Assembly (NCBI RefSeq): GCF_018283645.1
Contig: NZ_JAGSXH010000005.1
Location: 53,118 to 117,117 of the forward strand
Length of the DNA stretch: 64,000 nt
Direction: 5' to 3'
Source: Actinocrinis puniceicyclus
GTDB lineage: Bacteria; Actinomycetota; Actinomycetes; Streptomycetales; Catenulisporaceae
The position numbers and the translations under genes are program-made. Within the stretch, counting starts at the first letter, position 1, and each line of letters opens with the position of its first letter. Under the pieces are notes generated by a model. That model worked only from the letters and a program-made list of their open reading frames with translations. It ran no database searches and was not told the origin of the DNA. Shown in pieces: positions 18,573 through 26,829 of this stretch.

Positions 18573-18602
18573 ACGGTAGGGCCCGGGACTTAACCGTTCA
18601 AG
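18573..18602 (-). promoter_or_regulatory. predicted cellulase promoter with LacI operator
   Basis: Minus-strand TTGAAC (18601-18596) and TACCGT (18578-18573) are separated by exactly 17 bases. The imperfect palindrome CTTAACCGTTCAAG (18589-18602) overlaps the -35 box. The predicted transcript starts about 45 bases before the cellulase ATG. It is the weakest of the three palindromes (two mismatched pairs). Confidence 0.6.
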
Positions 18603-18680
18603 CGGGCCTGAAACTTGCACACCGGTGCAAACCCGGCACCGCGGCGCGCTGCTGCGCCGCGGTGCCGTGACCAGGGTCGA

Positions 18681-21600
18681 TCATCTGGCCGTAGCGCTAC
18701 TCACCTTCACCGGGTGCAGCAGGCCCGGCAGCGGCCACGTGGCGCCTCTGATCGACACGGTCGCGGTACCCCCGCTCGTCGCCAGCGCCAGCGCGCCGGT
18801 GGCGATGCCGAGCACCTTGGGCGTGAAGACGACCTGTATGGTCACCGATCCGCCGGCCGGGATCAGCGTGCCGATCGCGGGCACCGCGGGCGCGCTCAGC
18901 TCCCCGGTCGGAACGGTCACCCCGGTGACCACCACGGGCACCAGGCTGCTGTTGCTGAACGTCACGGTCTTGATCACGGAGAAGCTCACCGGCGTGCCGG
19001 CGAAGGACACCGTGGCCGGGCTCGGCGCGGGCGCCGCGGCGACCGCCGCGGCCGGCGAGCTCGCGATCGCGATGCCGCTGACGGCGTGCACGTCGGTCTC
19101 CATGCCGCTGCCCGCGGTGAACCCCGCGTAGGCGCTCGCCGGAATCAGTCCGGCCGCCGGCGTGTAGCTCAGCAGCCTCGCCGCGTCCACGTACACGGTG
19201 ATCACGCCGCCGAGCACCGTCACCGCGACCTTGTGGGTGCCGGTGCGCAGCGGGGCCGGGACCGGTGCCGTGGCCAGGTAGGTCATCGCGCCCGAACCGC
19301 TGCCCGTCCCGGTCGCGATCGCAACGTAGTTGGCCGAGTTGGCTTGAGCGTTCTGATACGTGTCCAGCACCACGCCGATGCCGCTGAGCCCGCCCAGGCC
19401 CAGGCCGCCGCCCGCGCCGCCGAGCGAGGTCGGCGCGTCCTTGGTCGCGTCGATCAGCGAGAAGGTCAGCCCGTCCGCGCCGGTGCCTCCGCTCAGCTGC
19501 GCGGTGAACGACGCCGCCAGATCGGCGGTGCCGACCGGCGATGTGTTGAAGGCGGAGCCGGCCACGAACTGCGCGGTGGCGGGGGTCAGCTGGATCGTCC
19601 CGGTCGAGCCGTCGACGGTTGCCACGCCGTTGGCCTGCCAGCCGGTCGGCACGACCGACAGGGTGGCGACCGCGGTGCCGTTGATCGGCAGGTACTCGGC
19701 GCCCTGGCCGTCGTCGCTGGTCATCTCGTACTGCGCGCTCTCGGCGCCGAGTGCGGTCGGGGTGAAGGTGACCGACTGGACGTACGTCTGATCCGGGCCG
19801 ATCACCTGCCCCTCGGGCAGCGGGGAGGCGGAGGTGAAGTCCGAGTCGGGCGCCTTGGCCTTGGTGACGGTGACCGGGATGTTGCCGGTGTTGGTGATGG
19901 TGAAGCTCTGCGTCGCGGTGGAACCGAGCGGCACCGAGCCGAAGTTCAGCGGCCACGGCGAGACCACCAGGTTGCCCTGGCCGACGATCGCGTTGCCGGT
20001 CAGCGAGATCGTCAGGACGCGCGCGGAGGCGTCCGGCTCGGTCGAGGTCACCGTGATCGAGTCCGTATTCGTCCCGGTGGCCGTCGGGGCGTACGTGGCC
20101 GAGGCGACGAACGAGCCGCCGGCCGGGATGACCGTGCCGATCGCGGGCAGTCCGGTGACCGAGTAAGGCGCGGCCGGCGTGGTCACCGCGCTGATCGTCT
20201 CGGTGGTCGTGCCCGTGTTGGTGACCTGGATGTTCTGCGTCTTGCTCAGGCTCACCGGCTGGTCGGGGAAGACGGCGTTGGGCGGACTGGCGCCGAGTCC
20301 CGGCTGGGTGCCGTAACCGGAGGCGGTGAAGGAGACCTTGCCGGCGCTCGTGTTCAAGGTCACCGTGCCGCTGATGGTGCCGGGGCCGCCGGGCGCGAAG
20401 GACACCGGGATCTGGTAGGTGTCGCCGCCGTTCATCGCGTGCGGCAGGTCCGGGGCTGCGGCCGTGAACGGCGAGGTGGCCGTGACCGCGGTCACGCTCA
20501 GCGCCGTCGACGCCGTGACGGTCAGCGTCGCGGAGCCGGTCGTGCCGACCTGCACGTCGCCGAACGAGACCGGCGAGCCGGTCAGCGGGGCGCTGGACGG
20601 GCGTCCGAAGGCGAGGACCTTGCCGTCGCGGGTTCCGACGTACACGCGGCCGCCGCTGGTGGCCGGGGTGACGAACTTCACTGCGGTACCGATCGGCGCG
20701 GACCACAGTTCGGCCAGCGTGCCGCTGCCGTCCGGCTCCGCGCTGTACGCGCGCAGCTCGGCGTTCGCCCCGGTCGGGCCGGAGGACCACACGGCCCAGA
20801 CCACGGCGGTGCCCGGGGTGGTGCCGTCGGAGGTCACCACCGGCGAGCCGGAGGTGTAGTTGAAGCTGCCGGCGCTGGTGCCGGCCGGTGTCAGGGCCGG
20901 AATCCCGGAACCGCTGACCGCGACCTTGAACGCGCGCAGCGGGCCGCCGTTGCCGATCAGGTAAACGTAGCCGCCGTCGCCGCCGTAGAAGGCGGGATGG
21001 CCCCACTGCCCCTGGTACGGGCCGACCATCCCGAGGACCGCGTCGGTACCGCCGGCGCCCTGGCCGCGGCCGCCGAGGTTGTCCCGGTCGAGCAGGAACA
21101 GCCGGCCGTCCTTGCCCATCTGCACCATCAGGTGCGGGTGCGCGGCGGTGCCGAAGCCGTCCGGCAGGGCCAGCGGGCCGCCGGCGCCGAAGTCGGTGTC
21201 GTTGGCGTCCATGGTCGGCGCGTTCGAGGGGCTGAAGAAGTCGCTCGGCGCCAGCGAACCGTCCGCGTTCACGTGCAGCCGCACCACCGACTCGGCCAGG
21301 TTCCCGGGCGGGGTGCCGCCCGGCCCGATCGCGGGGGACACGCCGTTGCCGGTGGCGAAGAGGATCTGCCCGGAGCCGTCGGAGACCAGGCCGCCGCCGC
21401 CGGCCCAGATGCCGCCTCCCTTGTTTCCGGTGCCGGTCTCGTCCGACCACAGCGCGGTCTGCTTGCCCGCCGTGGAGACGCCCGCGATGTAGCCGCGGAA
21501 ATCGGATCCGAAGTCGCAGTGGGAGCCGAAGGCCGCGTACACCACGCCGTCCATCAACAGCAGGCCCGGCCGCTGGCCCTCGTAGGCCGGGTCGAAGGTG

Positions 21601-22175
21601 GCCGCCGGGTCGTTCGAGGGGTGGCCGCCGATGAGCACCGGGAAGCCTGACTTCTCCGTGCCCGCGTTCGGGTCGACCGCGTGCATGTAGTAGTTCGGGT
21701 GCATCGCGTCGGTGCCGTTGTCGACCTTCGAGACCAGATAGACGTACCCGGTCGCGTTGTCGTAGACGGGGGCCGAGGTGATGCCCAGGTTCGGGGTCAG
21801 GTCGGAGCAGCCGATCGTCACGGCGGGCCAGTACGGGCCGAAGTCGTCGGTCCACAGGATGGCGCCGGTCGACTTGTCGAGCCCGTACACCTTGTCGTTC
21901 TCGGTGGCTGCTATCAGGGTGCTGCCGACGACGAGCGGCTGCGCGTACACCTGCCCGTCGAGCGTGGCGGCGAACTGCTGGCCGAAGTCGGAGGACGCGA
22001 CGGACGCCGGGTCGAGCGCGCTCTCGCTCTGGTCCCAGCCGGTGCGCAGGGCGTCCTGCGAGATGGTCAGTTCGTCACCGTGCGCCGGGAAGGCGACGTA
22101 CGCGGTCGCTGATATCAGACCCGCGACGATCAAACCCATGAAGGCTGCACGTGGATGCCCACGCACGAGGTTCAC
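18681..22175 (-). CDS. large surface protein: PQQ-like propeller, ASH/HYDIN-type repeats, L-type lectin domain
   Basis: Exported protein of 1164 aa. An N-terminal membrane/signal segment (FMGLIVAGLISATAYVAF) is at about residues 10-30. Residues 45-560 form PQQ-type propeller blades (VGSTLIAATENDKVYGLDKSTG, RVYVGTRDGKVLAFG). Then come about three ASH/choice-of-anchor-D-like beta domains starting at SPVSFGDVQVGT, PPNAVFPDQPVS and LNFGSVPLGST. An L-type lectin-like sandwich (GLTFSLIDA, GIGVVLDTYQN) is at about 870-1050, and a last ASH-like domain ends the chain. No LPXTG is present. Start is GTG 22175 with a GAGGGG site just upstream. Role unknown; carbohydrate binding at the cell surface fits the domains. 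Confidence 0.85.
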   Translation of the reverse strand: MNLVRGHPRAAFMGLIVAGLISATAYVAFPAHGDELTISQDALRTGWDQSESALDPASVASSDFGQQFAATLDGQVYAQPLVVGSTLIAATENDKVYGLDKSTGAILWTDDFGPYWPAVTIGCSDLTPNLGITSAPVYDNATGYVYLVSKVDNGTDAMHPNYYMHAVDPNAGTEKSGFPVLIGGHPSNDPAATFDPAYEGQRPGLLLMDGVVYAAFGSHCDFGSDFRGYIAGVSTAGKQTALWSDETGTGNKGGGIWAGGGGLVSDGSGQILFATGNGVSPAIGPGGTPPGNLAESVVRLHVNADGSLAPSDFFSPSNAPTMDANDTDFGAGGPLALPDGFGTAAHPHLMVQMGKDGRLFLLDRDNLGGRGQGAGGTDAVLGMVGPYQGQWGHPAFYGGDGGYVYLIGNGGPLRAFKVAVSGSGIPALTPAGTSAGSFNYTSGSPVVTSDGTTPGTAVVWAVWSSGPTGANAELRAYSAEPDGSGTLAELWSAPIGTAVKFVTPATSGGRVYVGTRDGKVLAFGRPSSAPLTGSPVSFGDVQVGTTGSATLTVTASTALSVTAVTATSPFTAAAPDLPHAMNGGDTYQIPVSFAPGGPGTISGTVTLNTSAGKVSFTASGYGTQPGLGASPPNAVFPDQPVSLSKTQNIQVTNTGTTTETISAVTTPAAPYSVTGLPAIGTVIPAGGSFVASATYAPTATGTNTDSITVTSTEPDASARVLTISLTGNAIVGQGNLVVSPWPLNFGSVPLGSTATQSFTITNTGNIPVTVTKAKAPDSDFTSASPLPEGQVIGPDQTYVQSVTFTPTALGAESAQYEMTSDDGQGAEYLPINGTAVATLSVVPTGWQANGVATVDGSTGTIQLTPATAQFVAGSAFNTSPVGTADLAASFTAQLSGGTGADGLTFSLIDATKDAPTSLGGAGGGLGLGGLSGIGVVLDTYQNAQANSANYVAIATGTGSGSGAMTYLATAPVPAPLRTGTHKVAVTVLGGVITVYVDAARLLSYTPAAGLIPASAYAGFTAGSGMETDVHAVSGIAIASSPAAAVAAAPAPSPATVSFAGTPVSFSVIKTVTFSNSSLVPVVVTGVTVPTGELSAPAVPAIGTLIPAGGSVTIQVVFTPKVLGIATGALALATSGGTATVSIRGATWPLPGLLHPVKVSSATAR

Positions 22176-22350
22176 CGGTCCCCCCTCTGAAGAGCTCTCC
22201 CACGCCGGCTCCGGGAAGCTCACGGCGTATCGCAGGGAAGGCTACGGCCTTTGGTACCCACCGGTTGCGCGGGAGATGTAACCGTGACCAAATCAGGACG
22301 GCGGATTTGCCGATATGCGCGGGTGAGACACGGCTCGCACCTTTTCCGTC

Positions 22351-22375
22351 ACACCGCCCGGCAGGCCGGCGGTGT
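22351..22375 (-). terminator. hairpin at the end of the sortase gene
   Basis: ACACCGCC (22351-22358) pairs with GGCGGTGT (22368-22375), touching the sortase stop codon. No T-run follows on the minus strand, so it is only a possible terminator. Confidence 0.4.
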
Positions 22376-23193
22376 CAGGAGATCGGCGTCACGCCGGCGG
22401 GCACCTGCCCCTTCGGCGTCTGCTCGACCAGGTGGCCCCACCACGCCATCCGGGACGAGTCGATATACATGGGCGTACATGTGGTGAGTGTGATGTACCT
22501 GCCCGGTTTGGTGTATCCCGAGCCGACCGGGATCGGGGCGACCGCGCCGACATCGTTGATCGGCACCGACGCGGCTTCCCGGTCGAGCCGGTATACGAAC
22601 CAGCCGTACGCGGTCTGCACATACACCGGGTCGCCGGGGCGCAGCCGGTCCAGGTCGCGGAAGATCATGCCGTGACCGTCGCGGTGACCGGCCAGGGCGA
22701 AGTTGCCCGAGGCATCCCACGGCAGCGCCGAGGCGGGCTGCGTGTAGTGGCCGACCGCTCCGGTGTTCAGTACCCGGGTGCGGTCCACCGTCTGCATGAT
22801 CAGTGCTCGCCAGTCCGCGCCGAAGGCGGGGATGTACAGGAAGCCGAAGCTCTGTCCGTCGGCGATCGCGTCGCTCGGCTGGACGGCCGCGGCGCGCGGG
22901 GTCGTGGACCAGGTGTGCAGCAGCGCGGTGGAGTTGCGCCGCGTCTCCTGACCCGCGGTGATGTTGCTCCACCACAGCTCGTAGACCGCGTAGAGGGCGA
23001 TGACCAGGCCGAGGGTGATCAGCACCTCGCCGAGCCCGCCGAGCGCGCGGGCCCAGCGGCCGAGCACGACGGCGCAGGTGGAGGGAGCAGTGTCGTAGAG
23101 GTCGTATCCGCCGCCTGGATCGTAGACGTCCACACCGGTTTCCCGGGCCTCGACCATTCGGGCGTGACGTGCCCCCGCGGCGTTCTCGGACAC
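22375..23193 (-). CDS. srtE: class E sortase
   Basis: Membrane transpeptidase that cleaves LAXTG-type sorting signals between Thr and Gly and attaches the protein to peptidoglycan. One N-terminal membrane helix lies at about residues 55-75 (VLITLGLVIALYAVYELWW). The catalytic triad is visible: His in AGHRDGHG at about 160, Cys in TLTTCTPMY at about 235, and Arg in SSRMAWWG at about 245. GTG 23193 has GGAAGGAG upstream. Length 272 aa. The gene lies directly downstream of a chaplin gene with an LASTG signal, its obvious substrate. Confidence 0.92.
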   Translation of the reverse strand: MSENAAGARHARMVEARETGVDVYDPGGGYDLYDTAPSTCAVVLGRWARALGGLGEVLITLGLVIALYAVYELWWSNITAGQETRRNSTALLHTWSTTPRAAAVQPSDAIADGQSFGFLYIPAFGADWRALIMQTVDRTRVLNTGAVGHYTQPASALPWDASGNFALAGHRDGHGMIFRDLDRLRPGDPVYVQTAYGWFVYRLDREAASVPINDVGAVAPIPVGSGYTKPGRYITLTTCTPMYIDSSRMAWWGHLVEQTPKGQVPAGVTPIS

Positions 23194-23249
23194 GCCCGCT
23201 CCTTCCGCTGCGCTCCCGGTGCGGCGATACTACCGTTTTCACCGGAAAG

Positions 23250-23287
23250 AAGAGGGCAGATCACGCATCAGTGTGATCTGCCCTCTT
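23250..23287 (-). terminator. terminator after the chaplin gene
   Basis: A perfect 15-base stem (23250-23264 with 23273-23287) and an eight-base loop lie between the chaplin stop and the sortase start. On the minus strand the stem ends in CTCTTCTTTCC, a short pyrimidine run. It would separate chaplin from sortase transcription, at least in part. Confidence 0.8.
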
Positions 23288-23331
23288 ATCCTCTTGCCAG
23301 TCATCACATGACTGTTCGAGTCCGTCCGCGC

Positions 23332-24384
23332 TCAGCGGGAGCGGCGTCCTCGCCTCGATGCGGTACGCAGGCCGAGGCCCGTGAGCAGCGCGGCACCGGC
23401 CGCCGCCAGCGCCAGTCCTTCCTCGGTGCCGGTGCTCGCCAGCTGACCGGGCGGGATGGTCGGGGTGCCGGGCGGCTTCATCATGGTCGGCGAGTTGCTC
23501 TGCGAGTTGCTCGGCGGGTAGCTGGGTGAGGTCGAGGCGGGGCTGCTGGGCGAACTCGACGGCGAACCGCACCCGCACGGCGAACCCGATGGCGAAGCGC
23601 TCGGCGAACTCGACGGCGATCCACATTCCCCGCACGGCGAACCCGACGGCGAGCTGCTCGGCGTGTCGCCGGGCGACGCGCTCGACGAGGCGGATGGCGT
23701 ACCGCCCGGGGTGCCGCTCGGGGTGCCGCTCGGCGTCGCTGCCGGGGTACCGCCCGGGGTGATGGCCGGCGGCGCGTCATCACACACGGAGCCGTTGACG
23801 CCGTTTCCGATCCCGACCGCGTCGACCTGGTCGCCGCACACGTAGACCGGCAAGGAGATCGGCAGCTGCGTCAGATTGCCCGACGCGGTTCCGCCCGAGT
23901 TCGACGAAGCGCCGACGGCGCTCGCCCCGCCGGCGCCGCCGCCGCAGGTGCTGCCGCCGACCTGGTCGCCCATCGCGACTGCGGCGACCTGATTGCCGCA
24001 CACGTTCACCGGAATGTAGACCGGAATCTGCAGAGTGTTGCCGGACAGAACCCCACCGGAATGATCGCTCGCCGCAGCCGCACTCGCACCACCCGAACCG
24101 CCGGCCGCACCACAAGTACCACCGCCGACCGTGTCACCCACCGCGATGCCGGCGACCTGATTGCCGCACACGTTCACCGGGATATCGACCGGAATCTGCA
24201 GAGTGTTGCCGGACAGGACGCCGCCCGAGTCGCTCACGGTGCTGCTCGCCGAAGCGCCCGGCGCGGGGTCCGTGGCTGCACCGAAACCGACAGCCGCTTC
24301 GGCCGGGGCGTAACCCGTGCCGGTCAGCAGCAGCCCGCCTGTCGCGACCGTGAAAGCCAGGCTGCGCTTGGCCATGTCGTACAT
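23332..24384 (-). CDS. long chaplin with three chaplin domains and LAXTG anchor
   Basis: Cell-wall-anchored hydrophobic protein of aerial hyphae. After a signal peptide (residues 1-32) there are three chaplin domains at about 45-95, 110-155 and 165-210, each with the S-GN-(T/L)-Q-(I/L)-P core and a Cys pair (VNVCGNQV...TCG; the third VYVCGDQV...SVC). A Thr/Ser/Pro/Gly stalk follows, then the sorting signal LASTG, a hydrophobic helix and an RRGRRSR tail. Streptomyces long chaplins have two chaplin domains, so three is unusual, as are the Cys pairs in the stalk (SPCGECGSP, SPCGCGSP). Start ATG 24384 has AAGAGG six bases upstream. Confidence 0.92.
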   Translation of the reverse strand: MYDMAKRSLAFTVATGGLLLTGTGYAPAEAAVGFGAATDPAPGASASSTVSDSGGVLSGNTLQIPVDIPVNVCGNQVAGIAVGDTVGGGTCGAAGGSGGASAAAASDHSGGVLSGNTLQIPVYIPVNVCGNQVAAVAMGDQVGGSTCGGGAGGASAVGASSNSGGTASGNLTQLPISLPVYVCGDQVDAVGIGNGVNGSVCDDAPPAITPGGTPAATPSGTPSGTPGGTPSASSSASPGDTPSSSPSGSPCGECGSPSSSPSASPSGSPCGCGSPSSSPSSPASTSPSYPPSNSQSNSPTMMKPPGTPTIPPGQLASTGTEEGLALAAAGAALLTGLGLRTASRRGRRSR

Positions 24385-24638
24385 GAAGAACCTCTTGTGA
24401 TCAGTCGAGGAGAAGGCGGCGGGAAAGGGCGCCGCCTTCCCCTCGAAACGGCTCAGCAAGCCTCAGGTCACGCGCGCTACGGTCTAACGGGTGAATGCTG
24501 ATATGAGCGGATCACGTGACATGGTCCGCACAAGCCCGCCGCATGGCACTGCCACACCCACGGCCCGAACACCCACGGCCCATCCGAAAAGTATGGTGTG
24601 ACGCGGGTATGTCGGTGCCGTCTGGAAGAGTCGGCGGC

Positions 24639-25085
24639 ATGCCGACTCCGCTCCCCCTGCCCGCCCGCGTCAGCCTCGTCACCCTCGGGGTGGCCGACCT
24701 CGCCCGCGCGACGTCGTTCTATCGAGCCCTGGGATGGCCGCTCGTGGAGAACGCGGGAGACGGGGTGAGTTTCGTGCGCACGGGCGGCGCGCTGCTCTCG
24801 CTCTTCCCGTACCGCGATCTGGCCCACGACGCGGGCGTCCCGGCGGACGGGGAAGGGTTCCGGCACGTCGCCCTCGCGATCAATGTCGAGTCCGCACAGG
24901 CCGTGGACCGCGGGCTGGCCGCCGCGGTCGCCGCGGGCGCGACGCCGGTGAAACCGGGACAGCAGACCTTCTGGGGCGGCTACAGCGGCTACTTCGCCGA
25001 TCCGGACGGCCACCTGTGGGAGGTGGCGCACAACCCGTTCTGGCCGCTGGACGCCGCCGGCCTGCCGGTCATCCCGGAATCCTGA
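24639..25085 (+). CDS. VOC family (glyoxalase/bleomycin-resistance fold) protein
   Basis: Small cytosolic protein of 148 aa with one vicinal-oxygen-chelate module pair: ARVSLVTLGVADLARATSFYRALGW at the N-terminus and GYSGYFADPDGHLWEVAHNPF at the C-terminus. It resembles glyoxalase-like proteins of unknown substrate. Start ATG 24639 has GGAAGAG about eight bases upstream; the longer open frame to 24516 is not protein-like. It converges on the desaturase gene with only 25 bases between stops. Confidence 0.85.
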   Translation: MPTPLPLPARVSLVTLGVADLARATSFYRALGWPLVENAGDGVSFVRTGGALLSLFPYRDLAHDAGVPADGEGFRHVALAINVESAQAVDRGLAAAVAAGATPVKPGQQTFWGGYSGYFADPDGHLWEVAHNPFWPLDAAGLPVIPES

Positions 25086-25110
25086 CCGCGCCGCTCAACT
25101 GCCGCGCCGT

Positions 25111-26079
25111 TCACGCACCCGCCTGAGCGCGGCGGGCCAGGCGCGCATCGCGCTTCTCCTCGAAACGCCGCGCGGCGGCGTCGAGAGCGTCGAGCACCCC
25201 GGACAGCTCCTCGCGGGCGCGCTCGCCCCGCGGGCCGAGGTCGGTGCGCTCAAGCGCCCTGACATGGCGCAGCACCGGGATCAGCACCTCGTCGTGGTGG
25301 ATGCGCAGGTTGTAGATCCCGGCCAGCGCGATCTGAACCGACTTGCGCGTGTAGTTCTCGACGGTCGCGCCGGGCATCTCGAAACGCTTGACCACATCCA
25401 GTACCGCCTCCATCACCGTGTCCGGAGCCGCGTCGAAGGCCGCGGAAAGCAGGTTGCGGTAGAAGACCATGTGCAGGTTCTCGTCGGCGGCGACCCGGGC
25501 GAGCAGCTGTTCGCAGAGCGGATCGCCGCTGTAGTTCCCGGTGTTGCGGTGCGAGATCCGGGTCGCCAGCTCCTGGAACGAGACGTACGCCACCGAGTTG
25601 ACCAGCTGGCGCGAGTTCATGGAGACATAGCCGGTGGACATGTGGTTCATCCGGGCGCGCTCCAGGGCGACCGGGTCGACCGCGCGCGTGGTCAGCAGGT
25701 AGTCGCGGATCGCCGTGCCGTGCCGCCCCTCCTCCGCGGTCCAGCGGTGCACCCACGAGCCCCACGCGCCGTCGCGCCCGAACAGCAGCGCGATCTCGTG
25801 GTGGTAGCTGGGCAGGTTGTCCTCGGTCAACAGGTTGAGGATGAGCGAGGTGCGCGCGGTCTCGTCCAGCTTCGACTGCCCCGGCTCCCAGGCCTCGCCG
25901 CCGAGCGGACCGTCGAAGTCGCGCCCCTGGCTCCAGGGCACGTAGGCGTGCGGGAACCACTCCTTGGCCACGGAGAGGTGCCGGTTGAGGTTGGCCTCGA
26001 CGACGGGTTCGAGTTCGTAGAGCAGCGCGGTCTGGTCCGCCTGGCCGGCGGCGGTGCGCGAGTCGGTGGACAGGGACAC
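25111..26079 (-). CDS. acyl-[acyl-carrier-protein] desaturase
   Basis: Soluble di-iron desaturase (fatty acid desaturase type 2, DesA-like) that puts a double bond into acyl-ACP for membrane lipids. The iron ligands are seen in two helical motifs: WTAEEGRHG (about residue 125) and RVAADENLHMVFYR (about 215), with SYHHE at about 90. Length 322 aa. I choose GTG 26079 because CAGGAG is six bases upstream; ATG 26097 would add six residues and lacks a site. The 60-100 bases upstream contain repeated GTAA/TTAC elements that look like a repressor site. Confidence 0.9.
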   Translation of the reverse strand: MSLSTDSRTAAGQADQTALLYELEPVVEANLNRHLSVAKEWFPHAYVPWSQGRDFDGPLGGEAWEPGQSKLDETARTSLILNLLTEDNLPSYHHEIALLFGRDGAWGSWVHRWTAEEGRHGTAIRDYLLTTRAVDPVALERARMNHMSTGYVSMNSRQLVNSVAYVSFQELATRISHRNTGNYSGDPLCEQLLARVAADENLHMVFYRNLLSAAFDAAPDTVMEAVLDVVKRFEMPGATVENYTRKSVQIALAGIYNLRIHHDEVLIPVLRHVRALERTDLGPRGERAREELSGVLDALDAAARRFEEKRDARLARRAQAGA

Positions 26080-26144
26080 AGCTGGCTCCTGATGCATGGT
26101 GGTCGGCGCGAACGCGGCCGACCGCGTGGGCCAACCTACGATCA

Positions 26145-26170
26145 CGTAAGTTACGCTAACGTAGCTTATG
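26145..26170. promoter_or_regulatory. clustered inverted repeats upstream of the desaturase
   Basis: CGTAAGTTACG (26145-26155) is a perfect 5-1-5 palindrome. Overlapping it, AAGTTACG (26148-26155) and CGTAGCTT (26160-26167) form a second inverted repeat with one mismatch. They sit 65-90 bases before the desaturase start in an AT-richer patch. A TetR-type regulator of fatty-acid genes would be the usual user; none is encoded here. Confidence 0.45.
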
Positions 26171-26171
26171 C

Positions 26172-26523
26172 GGCTGAGAATGCAAGCGACGACCCCGTCG
26201 GGCTTGCCGCAGCCGGCGACCCGGCGTGTTGAACAGGGGCTGTGCAACCGCTCTCACGAGTTTTGTTGCGCGAGTTGACAAATAACGTGATCTCAGCCAC
26301 CCTCGTAGTCGAGGGTGGACTCCGGGGGAGCGCATCGCGCGCCCAGGAGCCCAGGCCCCGAACCGCCCGGCCCCTGAGCCGAGCCGGTCCGGAGCGCTGA
26401 ATTGAATAGACATCGCCGCATCGCCGCACCGATGCGGCGATGGTCATTTCACGGGCGATCGGCCATCCGGGTGAGGCGCCCCCGCCCCTTCCCGCCGAGC
26501 CGGTGCTGCCTTACGCTCGGCGC
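26172..26523. other. intergenic region with two strong hairpins
   Basis: A 350-base gap without a convincing gene. It has a TTGACA at 26275-26280, a perfect nine-base stem with a TAGT loop (26297-26318), and a perfect 13-base stem with a six-base loop (26411-26442). A small regulatory RNA ending at the second hairpin is possible. I could not match it to a known RNA family and there is no clear -10 at 17 bases from TTGACA. Confidence 0.35.
26411..26442. terminator. perfect 13-base hairpin
   Basis: CATCGCCGCATCG (26411-26423) pairs with CGATGCGGCGATG (26430-26442) around CCGCAC. It is followed on the plus strand by GTCATTTC. It could end a transcript from the intergenic region or from either side. 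Confidence 0.5.
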
Positions 26524-26733
26524 ATGCCGACCAAGCCCGCCACGCACGACGCCGAACGTCCGCGCGTCCTCACCCGCTCGACGGTGCTGCCCGCCTTGGG
26601 CATCGGCCTGATCGCGGCGTTCCTCGCGGGCCAGGAGCATGCCGCGTTCCCGGTCGGCGTCATCGTCGGCCTCGTCGTGGCAGGCACCGTCATCGGCATG
26701 ATCGCGTTCAAACGCGCCTTCTACGGCGACTGA
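26524..26733 (+). CDS. small two-helix membrane protein
   Basis: Predicted 69-aa protein starting at ATG 26524 (MPTKPATHDAE). A polar N-terminus of about 20 residues is followed by two hydrophobic segments (LPALGIGLIAAFLAG and VGVIVGLVVAGTVIGMIAF) joined by a short loop with QEHAAF. Not assigned to a family. GC-skewed codon use and the membrane pattern support a real gene, and it is followed closely by the TMEM165-type gene on the same strand. Confidence 0.6.
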   Translation: MPTKPATHDAERPRVLTRSTVLPALGIGLIAAFLAGQEHAAFPVGVIVGLVVAGTVIGMIAFKRAFYGD

Positions 26734-26770
26734 TCGGGGCCCGGCGGGCCCGGCACTGTCAACCGCCTAA

Positions 26771-26814
26771 ACTGGTCGCGGACAAAGCCCGCCGAGCGAG
26801 GTAGCCCGACCAGT
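26771..26814 (+). promoter_or_regulatory. stem in the leader of the TMEM165/GDT1 gene
   Basis: ACTGGTCG (26771-26778) and CGACCAGT (26807-26814) form a perfect eight-base stem with a 28-base loop, ending 15 bases before the GTG start. A TAAACT at 26768-26773 could be a -10 box. Such genes are often controlled by manganese riboswitches, but the conserved yybP-ykoY core is not seen here. Confidence 0.3.
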
Positions 26815-26829
26815 GAACCTACCGTCACG

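Noticed and set aside
18615..21650. 1011-codon open frame on the plus strand opposite the propeller protein
   Set aside because: Arg/Gly/Ala-rich, no domain pattern; it is a GC-driven shadow of the real minus-strand gene.
26281..26442. c-di-AMP (ydaO) riboswitch
   Set aside because: Only a GGGGGAG stretch resembles it; conserved core and helices do not fit, and the next gene is not a usual target.
26761..26829. yybP-ykoY manganese riboswitch before the TMEM165 gene
   Set aside because: A stem exists but the conserved riboswitch core could not be found.
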